In this document: one piece after another, positions 1 to 7,026 of the stretch
Numbering within the stretch: the first letter of the stretch is position 1
Layout: the number at the start of each line of letters is the position of its first letter
NCBI GenBank assembly: GCA_001768325.1
Contig: MENQ01000030.1
Span: 1-64,000 of the forward strand
DNA from: Bacteroidetes bacterium GWC2_46_850
GTDB taxonomy: Bacteria > Bacteroidota > Bacteroidia > Bacteroidales > Dysgonomonadaceae
Length of the DNA stretch: 64,000 nt
Direction of reading: 5' to 3'
Position numbers and translations under genes: made by a program
The notes under the pieces: model-generated
Seen by the model: only the letters and a program-made list of their open reading frames with translations
The model's database searches: none
Told to the model about the DNA's origin: nothing

Positions 1-3
1 TGA

Positions 4-95
4 CCTTCCTTAGAAGGCCCAAACCCTATAGGGTTTGTAAACGAGGTGATGATACGTCTAAGAAACTTAGAACTGTCAACGAAGTGATGATATGT
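4..95. repeat. structured sequence before the TonB-domain gene: palindromes and a near-direct repeat
   Basis: The first 95 bases hold a 5-bp hairpin (CCTTC/GAAGG, 4-17), a perfect 16-base palindrome AAACCCTATAGGGTTT (21-36), a short inverted repeat CTAAG/CTTAG (58-70), and a 21-base near-direct repeat (37-57 and 75-95) that differs at four positions. The two direct-repeat copies are 38 bases apart, so they sit in different reading frames. I see no BlaI-type TACA/TGTA operator. This could be a regulatory region or the scar of a small duplication that disrupted an upstream coding region. Confidence 0.5.
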
Positions 96-1328
96 AACAT
101 ATCACAATTAAAACAGAGAATTATGATGATGAATAAAACCAGATCTTCTACACTGAAGTTGGCGAAATACCTGATGATGCTGCCGCTTATCTTTCTGTTG
201 GTGACAGCCAACAGTCTCTATGCGTCACAGCAGGAACCTATTTCCGATGAGGCAGTTGCGACGCCGGCAATCGGATCGGATGAAGGGTTTTTTTCGCAGG
301 ATCCCCCACCCGTAAAGAAGGAGGAAGCGGGGGAGGATATCTTTGTGGTGGTAGAAAAAATGCCGGAATTTCCCGGTGGACAAGAAGCCATGATGCAATT
401 TCTGGCGGACAGTATCCGATATCCGAGAGAGGCAATGGAGAAAGGAATACAGGGACGTGTAATCTGTAACTTCGTGGTCATGAAAGATGGTAACGTGAGT
501 GACGTGCAGGTTGTTCGCGGCGTGGATCCGCTGATCGATGCCGAGGCTGTTCGCGTGCTGAAATTGATGCCTGCCTGGGAGCCGGGAACTCAACGTGGAA
601 AAGATGTAAATGTACGGTTTACGCTGCCGGTGGTTTTTAGCCTTGTTAAAAAAGAACCAAAGATCCTGATCGATGAGCCCAAACAGATCAGTGAAGCCAT
701 GTCGGTGGAAGCACAAGTGCAACCACATTTCGTCTTCCCGGGTGGTCAAAAGGAAATGATGCGGTTTATTTCAGAGAAGATCAAATATCCGGTAGTAGCA
801 CAGGAGGATGGGCTGCAAGGACTTGTGAATGCTTTCTTCCGGGTAAATGGAGCTGGAACCATAACCGGAGCAGAAGTAGCTGACGGTGCTGAGGGTATGT
901 CTACCTTGAACAACGAAGTGTTGCGGATAATCAAGGAAATGCCGCAATGGGAAAAGGATGGATTTGTTCTGGTATCGGGCAGGGTGACTGATTCCCATTC
1001 TCGGCCATTACAAGGTGCTTCCGTCATAATAAAAGGAACCAATAACGGCACCATCACCGATACCAAAGGCGGTTTTCAACTGAAGGTGCCGGCGGGCGAA
1101 GCTTCACTGGCCATCTCATTTATCGGGTACAAAACGGAGTCGGTTGCTTTATCAACCCTTAAACCATCGGGTGGAGAAATGGTGACAAGCTTACCCGTTA
1201 TTTTTAAAATACAGGGAGACGAAACTTCGAAATCGTATTCAGGACCGGTTCCCGAGAATGCAGTCGTTGTGGTGGGATATGGTTATGGTGCGAAGAAATC
1301 GAATGGGGAAAATAACAGGGCAAAATAG
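84..1328 (+). CDS. TonB-domain protein, probable C-terminal part of a BlaR1/M56-like membrane protein
   Basis: A membrane segment at about residues 29-48 is preceded by a basic stretch (SQLKQRIMMMNKTRS) typical of the last membrane helix of Bacteroidetes M56/BlaR1-type proteins. A complete TonB C-terminal domain follows (about 95-187, from FPGG to LPVVF). A second copy (about 217-290) stops at MPQWEKDG and runs straight into a carboxypeptidase-regulatory-like beta domain (about 296-360). The tail carries VVVVGYG, the motif found at the TonB box of SusC proteins. No HExxH peptidase motif is present. The frame has no stop back to base 3, so the gene may begin outside the window; GTG at 84 and ATG at 123, 126 or 129 are internal candidates. 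The TPR gene follows after 8 bases, probably in the same transcript. The role is probably envelope signalling or energy transduction. Family is reasonably sure, start is not. Confidence 0.6.
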   Translation: MMICNISQLKQRIMMMNKTRSSTLKLAKYLMMLPLIFLLVTANSLYASQQEPISDEAVATPAIGSDEGFFSQDPPPVKKEEAGEDIFVVVEKMPEFPGGQEAMMQFLADSIRYPREAMEKGIQGRVICNFVVMKDGNVSDVQVVRGVDPLIDAEAVRVLKLMPAWEPGTQRGKDVNVRFTLPVVFSLVKKEPKILIDEPKQISEAMSVEAQVQPHFVFPGGQKEMMRFISEKIKYPVVAQEDGLQGLVNAFFRVNGAGTITGAEVADGAEGMSTLNNEVLRIIKEMPQWEKDGFVLVSGRVTDSHSRPLQGASVIIKGTNNGTITDTKGGFQLKVPAGEASLAISFIGYKTESVALSTLKPSGGEMVTSLPVIFKIQGDETSKSYSGPVPENAVVVVGYGYGAKKSNGENNRAK

Positions 1329-1336
1329 ATGGTTCA

Positions 1337-2647
1337 ATGAAAATCAGGTCATTCATCTTTACTCTCCTTGCATCTCCTATCATGTGCGGCTATGCGCAGA
1401 CCAATCAGGTAACTGAACTGATTGAAAATTATCGTTACCGGGAAGCGATCAGACTACTTGAAGTGTTTCCGCAGAGCATTGATAACCTGCTGCTGATGGC
1501 AGATTGCTATCAGCAAGTCAACGACTACAATCCGGCGTTACAGATCTACGATTCACTTTCGGTCTGTTATCCTGAAAACAGGAACATCCTGATGGCTGGG
1601 GCTGAATGTGCCTACCAGAGTGGAAATCCTGATCTCTCTCTTGCATATTGGCAAAAAATGAATACGCTTTCCCCCGATAATCTTTTTCTGCAGACCAGAT
1701 TGGCTGTGGCTTACTACCGTGCAGAGGACTGGCAGGGGACCATCCGGGCTTCGGAAGAGGTGTTTAAACAGGATTCCATTCCCATGCTGTTGCGCATGGC
1801 CGGAGATGCCCACATTAACCTGAATGACGGTGTGGGACTGGTCTATTATATGAAAGCCTTTGAAAAGGATCCTGCCGACCATCTGGCACTGCGGAACCTG
1901 TGCGATTTTTACTATTCCATGCAGTTGTATGACACCGTTGTCACACTCACCGACCAGTATCTTTCAGGAATAAATTCCGACCACAAATCCATCGGACAAC
2001 TGAACGGGATGGCACTCTATTCATCCGGGAATTACCGGAAAGCAATCGAACGCTTGCAGCGAAATGTGGAATTGAGAGACTCCAGCTATACCACGACCTA
2101 TTTTCTGGGAATGAGTTATTATGCATCGAAGCTCTATTTTGATGCCACAAAGTGGTTGGATATCGCCTACAGAAAGGCAACACCCGAACCCGACGTCAAT
2201 CTTCTTTATTACTACGGAACATCTCTCTCCAGAACATTCGACCGCAAAAAGGGGATAGCGGTACTCGACGAGGGAGTCGACAAGATTGGAAAAATACAGG
2301 AGATGCTTTTTGATTATGAGGTTTCACTTGCCGTTGCCCATCAGCGTTCGAAACTGCTTTCAAAAGCAATCGGGTATTATCAATCGGCTTTTAAACGACG
2401 ACCACAGACTTATTCCATCCTCTACAACATTGCCTCTGTGTATGACGAAATGGAGGATACGGAAGGCGCATTGTCTTATTACGAGCGTTTTCTAAAAACA
2501 GCCCCCGCCGAATTTAATGTGGATGGAGAACCGGTTGCCCAAAGCGAATTGGAAAAACTCACCTCCAGTGAGCTATACTATCGAGCAGCCGCTCAACGGG
2601 TGACAGAGTTGCAGAAAAAACGCTTCTTCGATCAGAGAAAGAAGTGA
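1337..2647 (+). CDS. secreted tetratricopeptide-repeat protein
   Basis: This 436-residue protein starts with a signal peptide (MKIRSFIFTLLASPIMCGYAQ) and continues as tandem helical TPR repeats, for example around residues 45-80, 80-115 and 340-400 (ILYNIASVYDEMEDTEGALSYYERF). There is no catalytic domain, so it is probably a periplasmic scaffold for protein-protein contacts. It lies 8 bases after the TonB-domain gene and is likely co-transcribed with it, which suggests a shared envelope function. It ends 10 bases from the convergent PBP1A gene with no visible terminator. The exact partner is unknown. Confidence 0.75.
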   Translation: MKIRSFIFTLLASPIMCGYAQTNQVTELIENYRYREAIRLLEVFPQSIDNLLLMADCYQQVNDYNPALQIYDSLSVCYPENRNILMAGAECAYQSGNPDLSLAYWQKMNTLSPDNLFLQTRLAVAYYRAEDWQGTIRASEEVFKQDSIPMLLRMAGDAHINLNDGVGLVYYMKAFEKDPADHLALRNLCDFYYSMQLYDTVVTLTDQYLSGINSDHKSIGQLNGMALYSSGNYRKAIERLQRNVELRDSSYTTTYFLGMSYYASKLYFDATKWLDIAYRKATPEPDVNLLYYYGTSLSRTFDRKKGIAVLDEGVDKIGKIQEMLFDYEVSLAVAHQRSKLLSKAIGYYQSAFKRRPQTYSILYNIASVYDEMEDTEGALSYYERFLKTAPAEFNVDGEPVAQSELEKLTSSELYYRAAAQRVTELQKKRFFDQRKK

Positions 2648-2657
2648 ATCCGCAGTA

Positions 2658-5054
2658 TCAGTTGAATATATCGTCTATTCCTTCACTGTTCACCACCGGA
2701 TCGTTGCTGCGATAGAAATCGGGAGAGTAGCGTTGCATGTCGTGGCAGGGATCAAAGCCGGCGGGTATTTCAAATACCCCGTCGTCGGTATAATTTAATT
2801 CGGAATCTGCATATACCTTCTGGTAGAAGATGCCCTGAATGGGGAGTGCCATGCTGGCGCCCTGTCCGTATGCCATCCTGTCGAAATGGATGGAAGGTTC
2901 CTCACCACCCACCCAGCAGCCTGCCACCAGGCTGGGAGTGAATGACATAAACCATCCGTCGGAATTGTTGTTTGTCGTACCTGTTTTTGCACCCATCTGT
3001 CCCTTCAGGTTATAAATTCTACGCAGACGGCCTCCTGTCCCGCCATCAACGACAGCTTTCAGCATATCGAGCATCTTATAGGAGGTGGTTTCGCTGAATA
3101 TCTCTTTCATTTCCGGCACAAAGGTGGCTACCTCGTTGCCATAAGAGTCCTCAATGCGGGTCACGAACATGGGTTCCACACGGATACCACGGTTGATGAA
3201 GGAGGAGTAGGCACCCACCATCTCATATACCGATGCGTCGTTAGGTCCCAAAGCCAGCGATACAACCGGGTCGGCAGGTGTCTTCAATCCAAACGACTGC
3301 AACATGCGTGCAAAGGCGTAAGGGGAGAACTGTTTCATCAGGTAGGCAGTCACCCAGTTGTCAGAGTTTTGCAAACCCCATTTGATGGAGACAAACTCAC
3401 CGTTTGCTCCACGTGAGTTGCGGGGAGTCCATTCCTCACCGGTTTCCGTGATCAGGGTCACAGGTCCGTGTATCATGCCATCGCAGGGACTCATCCCCTC
3501 TTCCATGGCCAGCGTGTAGAGGTAGGGCTTGATGGTTGATCCGATCTGTCTTTTTCCGGTGGACACCATGTCGTACTTGAAATACTTGAAGTCGGGACCG
3601 CCCACGTAGGCTTTCACGTGACCTGTCAACGGATCCATGGCCATAAAGCCGGCGCGGAGAAAGTTCTTGTGGTAGCGAATGGAATCCCAAGGTGTCATCA
3701 ACGTATCCACTTCCCGTTGATGCCAGGAAAAGACTTTCATCTCTACCGGTTTTTCCTTGAAGTTCTTGAGGATGTCGGCTTCACTGAAACCGGCTTTTTT
3801 TAGTATCCGATACCGGTCGGTCTGCTTCATGGCAACCGTCATCAGGTTCTCCACCTGGTCACTCACCTCGCTGGAGTAGGGTGCATACTTCTTCCCGGCT
3901 TTCTCCCGAAAGAACTGGTCCTGGAGGTAACCCCCCAGATGTTCTCTTACGGCTGCTTCTGCATGACGCTGCATCCGCTTGTTGATGGTGGAATAGATCT
4001 TGAGCCCGTCGGTATAGATGTCGTAATTGGAACCATCTGCTTTCTTGTTCTTTTTGCACCAGCCGTACAACGGATTCTCCACCCAGGCGAGAGAATCTTC
4101 CGTGAACTGTTGCCGTTGCCAGGAAGCATAATTCTTCCGGTTAGGCTTGTCGGCCATCATCATCTTTGCCAGGTGCTGCCGGTAATAGGGTGCTGCAATA
4201 TCCACATGGTTGGAGCGGTTGAAATCAATTCCCAGGGGTAGTTGCTTCAATGAATCGGCTTCCTGCCTGGTGAGATAATCTGCCTTCTGCATTTGGGATA
4301 GTACCACGTTTCGCCGGTCACGGGTCAGGTCGGCACGGCGGACAGGATTATACAGGGATGAATTTTTCAACATGCCGATCAACGTGGCTGCTTCTTCCGC
4401 TTTCAGTTCATGTGGCCGTTTGTTGAAATAGGTGCGTGCCGCCGATTCAATTCCTACGGCATTGTAGTTGAAATCATATTTATTCAGATAGAGATTAACA
4501 ATCTCATCTTTTGTATAGTATCGCTCCAGCTTTGCAGCAATCACCCATTCCACCGGCTTTTGAAAAAGACGTTGGATCTTGTTGTTTGCGCGGGGGGAAT
4601 AGAGCAGTTTGGCCAGCTGCTGGGTGATGGTACTGCCACCACCACTTTCCGACTGGCTGAGAATGATTGTCTTAAATATAGCCCTGCCCAGCCCGATGAT
4701 GTCGATGCCCGAATGGGTATAATACCGGATGTCCTCTGTGGAAATAAGGGCATTGATGAGATGAGGCGACAGCTCGGAGTAATCGATCATGATGCGGTTG
4801 TCGTCGCTTTCAGAATAGGTAAAGAGCAGGTCGTTATCGGAAGAGATCACCTGAGAGGCATATTTGTCGATCGGGTTTTCCAGCTCGTTGATATCGGGCA
4901 GGTATCCGAGCGCTCCGACAGATACGAGTATGAAAAAAAACAGTGTGCCGGCCACGATGAGTCCGAAGATACCCCACATGGCTTTAACAATGTCATACTT
5001 ACCCGTGTTGCTTTTTGCTGATTCCTTGCGGAGCGTCTTTTTTTTCTTGCCCAT
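2658..5054 (-). CDS. mrcA: penicillin-binding protein 1A (bifunctional transglycosylase/transpeptidase)
   Basis: This class A PBP polymerises lipid II and cross-links peptidoglycan at the periplasmic face of the inner membrane. A basic cytoplasmic tail and one membrane helix (about residues 26-51) lead into a GT51 domain with the catalytic EDIRYYTHSG motif (about 107) and GGSTITQQ (about 139). The transpeptidase domain has the SxxK serine in GSTIKP, the SDN triad motif and KTGTT. I chose the ATG at 5054 (798 residues). The frame extends 18 codons to a TTG at 5108, but that TTG lies inside a perfect TAnnTTTG promoter box, so it should not be in the message. Length and motifs are complete. The gene is convergent with the TPR gene. 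Confidence 0.93.
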   Translation of the reverse strand: MGKKKKTLRKESAKSNTGKYDIVKAMWGIFGLIVAGTLFFFILVSVGALGYLPDINELENPIDKYASQVISSDNDLLFTYSESDDNRIMIDYSELSPHLINALISTEDIRYYTHSGIDIIGLGRAIFKTIILSQSESGGGSTITQQLAKLLYSPRANNKIQRLFQKPVEWVIAAKLERYYTKDEIVNLYLNKYDFNYNAVGIESAARTYFNKRPHELKAEEAATLIGMLKNSSLYNPVRRADLTRDRRNVVLSQMQKADYLTRQEADSLKQLPLGIDFNRSNHVDIAAPYYRQHLAKMMMADKPNRKNYASWQRQQFTEDSLAWVENPLYGWCKKNKKADGSNYDIYTDGLKIYSTINKRMQRHAEAAVREHLGGYLQDQFFREKAGKKYAPYSSEVSDQVENLMTVAMKQTDRYRILKKAGFSEADILKNFKEKPVEMKVFSWHQREVDTLMTPWDSIRYHKNFLRAGFMAMDPLTGHVKAYVGGPDFKYFKYDMVSTGKRQIGSTIKPYLYTLAMEEGMSPCDGMIHGPVTLITETGEEWTPRNSRGANGEFVSIKWGLQNSDNWVTAYLMKQFSPYAFARMLQSFGLKTPADPVVSLALGPNDASVYEMVGAYSSFINRGIRVEPMFVTRIEDSYGNEVATFVPEMKEIFSETTSYKMLDMLKAVVDGGTGGRLRRIYNLKGQMGAKTGTTNNNSDGWFMSFTPSLVAGCWVGGEEPSIHFDRMAYGQGASMALPIQGIFYQKVYADSELNYTDDGVFEIPAGFDPCHDMQRYSPDFYRSNDPVVNSEGIDDIFN

Positions 5055-5105
5055 ATGTGAATTAAAATCGCTGTTGTGCTGCTTGAACTTTTTAAAAGTC
5101 AGTCG

Positions 5106-5113
5106 CAAAATTA
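5106..5113 (-). promoter_or_regulatory. -7 box of the PBP1A promoter
   Basis: On the minus strand this reads TAATTTTG, a full match to the Bacteroidetes -7 consensus TAnnTTTG, about 50 bases before the chosen ATG. No clear TTTG -33 element is visible at the usual spacing. Its position rules against the upstream TTG start. Confidence 0.5.
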
Positions 5114-5195
5114 CACAAAACCATTGGAAACAAGAAGGAAGAAGTATTAAAAATAGTTTCCTTCTCAGTTTTATAAAAATCGTGCACAGCGCTTT

Positions 5196-6908
5196 TTAAA
5201 ACTTAAACGAAAAACCACCCGAAACGTTCAGGCCCTGTGCCGGATGTCCGTACCAGATATCATATTTTTGTGAAAGCAGGTTGTTGACTCGCAAACTCAG
5301 CGAGAAAGCATCACTTATTTCATAGACACCGCCCAGGTTTAGATCGTTGATCGCATCCATTTCGCGTTCAATGCCCTGATAGTTACTCCACCGCTCTCCG
5401 GCAAAGTAATAATTGAGGGTAAACTTCAGACCTTGTATGATATCGAGGGAAGCACGCATATCGACTTCAAATCCTGGTTGGTTATAGGCTTTGGGATTTG
5501 AAACATCCACACCGTCGATGGTCATGTTGGTGACATCATAGAAATTCTTTTTCAGTCGGAGTGACAGATCCAGCGGAGACCAGACGTTCGACTGGATCAA
5601 TCCGCCGATGTGTGAATGGGTCAGGTCGCCGTAAACCGGGGACAAAACTTCCCTGAATTCTCCCAGCCCATTTCCACCGGTCATTTCTTCACCGTGGCGA
5701 ATAAGGAAATGTGCATCGTCTGTTTTCCGGAAACCGCCAAACAGGTCAATGCGGAGCCCGTTGGCTTCGCCTATTTTTACGCCGCCATCGATGTCCACGA
5801 TGGAGAATGCCGGTTTTACAGAAGCATCATGCAGGAAGTATCGCGATTCGTTCATCATATCCAGGAAGGTGTTGTGTTGGAATCCACCATGGATGTTGGC
5901 GTAAAGCGATGTCTTTTCAGTCAGACCCAGATGCAGTTTCACATTTGGCACCACGCGGACTCTTATTTTATCGGCATCCTGAAAGAGCACATCCACACCC
6001 AGTCGGGCACTTCGGTTCAATCCTCCGAAGAGAATGTAAGGGGCGGCATTGATCAGGAAATAGTTATCATAATTGTTGCTATACCCAGTGGTGAACAGGC
6101 TTCCGTCTACTCCTACCTTGGTATTGATATTCCTGAAGGGCTTGTCGAATCCTGCTGTCAGGTTCAACTGGTTGCCTTTGATGGGGTCACCATTGAGATC
6201 GTAGCCGAATTTGGTGGCGAAATTGCGGAAATCGAGCGATCCCCTGTAGTTCAATCTGTCCGACTCTTTCGAGGTCAGTCCCAGGTGCACACTGAACACG
6301 CCCAGACGTTGTTTTTCGTTGTCAAAATAGCGTTCATGTTCAAAACTGTTCCCGTAATAATTGAAGCCTGAGTTCAGGTATGAGAGATACATGTTGAGCA
6401 GCATGGCGTCGGCATCATGTTTGTAAGCCAGCTTGCCCAGGTTATCCATGAAGTATGCTGTGTTCACCGCAGGGTCCGAATTCTCTTGTACGTAGTTTAT
6501 ATCTCCGTTGGTGGAGTTGTGCAGGAAGGTAAATGCCAGGTTATGTTTCGGCTGATCTACCAGACGATATCCGAAGGCGCCGTCGATATTGGCATAATTG
6601 CCGGCATGAAAAGAGAGATACCCTTTTTTCAGGTTGAACGGAATATCCGTCATGATGCCGGCGGGGCGGGGCAAAGCGATCTCCAGTGGCGGGGTTATTC
6701 GTCCCGCCCAGGTGGAATAGTTGGTGTTGGCCTTTTGTACTACCGGCTCCCGCAGTGCAGGGAGTGAGTTGATCTTGTCGGCATCGAGCAGCGTGGGATT
6801 GAAATCACGTTCCAGCTCCAGCTGTCTGCGCAACAATGAGTCCTGCGTCTGGGCAAATAAACCGGCAGAAAGTGCCATGGCTGCCATTACAATATATATC
6901 TTCTTCAT
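5196..6908 (-). CDS. outer-membrane beta-barrel protein, plugless TonB-receptor-like
   Basis: A signal peptide (MKKIYIVMAAMALSAGLFAQ) is followed by about 550 residues of alternating amphipathic strands. The protein ends in an aromatic-terminated strand (LNVSGGFSFKF), as expected for a barrel inserted by the BAM machinery. The C-terminal half resembles TonB-dependent receptor barrels (VNNLLSQKYDIWYGHP), but I see no plug domain or SusC-type N-terminal extension. The frame extends to a GTG at 6935, but the ATG at 6908 gives a clean signal peptide (570 residues). It lies downstream of the large TPR gene on the same strand with a repeat-filled spacer of about 118 bases, and similar pairs occur in Bacteroidales. 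Substrate and function are unknown. Confidence 0.7.
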   Translation of the reverse strand: MKKIYIVMAAMALSAGLFAQTQDSLLRRQLELERDFNPTLLDADKINSLPALREPVVQKANTNYSTWAGRITPPLEIALPRPAGIMTDIPFNLKKGYLSFHAGNYANIDGAFGYRLVDQPKHNLAFTFLHNSTNGDINYVQENSDPAVNTAYFMDNLGKLAYKHDADAMLLNMYLSYLNSGFNYYGNSFEHERYFDNEKQRLGVFSVHLGLTSKESDRLNYRGSLDFRNFATKFGYDLNGDPIKGNQLNLTAGFDKPFRNINTKVGVDGSLFTTGYSNNYDNYFLINAAPYILFGGLNRSARLGVDVLFQDADKIRVRVVPNVKLHLGLTEKTSLYANIHGGFQHNTFLDMMNESRYFLHDASVKPAFSIVDIDGGVKIGEANGLRIDLFGGFRKTDDAHFLIRHGEEMTGGNGLGEFREVLSPVYGDLTHSHIGGLIQSNVWSPLDLSLRLKKNFYDVTNMTIDGVDVSNPKAYNQPGFEVDMRASLDIIQGLKFTLNYYFAGERWSNYQGIEREMDAINDLNLGGVYEISDAFSLSLRVNNLLSQKYDIWYGHPAQGLNVSGGFSFKF

Positions 6909-6935
6909 ACAGTTTATATTCACTATTTTGTTCAC

Positions 6936-7026
6936 TTAATTTGCTTCGCGTTATTCGGCTTCGCCGTTAGTTGCTCACTGCGTTCGCGTTATTTGTGCTG
7001 CGTACGTTATTCGTTTCACGTTATTT
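6936..7026 (-). repeat. imperfect AATAACGnGAA repeat spacer
   Basis: Read on the minus strand, the gap between the TPR gene and the barrel gene is made of about seven degenerate units built on AATAACG(T/C)GAA. Separations are irregular (about 13-21 bases) and the fill is GCG/GAAGC-like. No open reading frame or promoter consensus was seen inside. It is low-complexity spacer DNA of unknown role and differs from the strict 8-base arrays found further right. Confidence 0.6.

Noticed and set aside
5055-5108. Longer PBP1A start at a TTG
   Set aside because: The TTG is part of the TAATTTTG promoter box, so it would not be transcribed.
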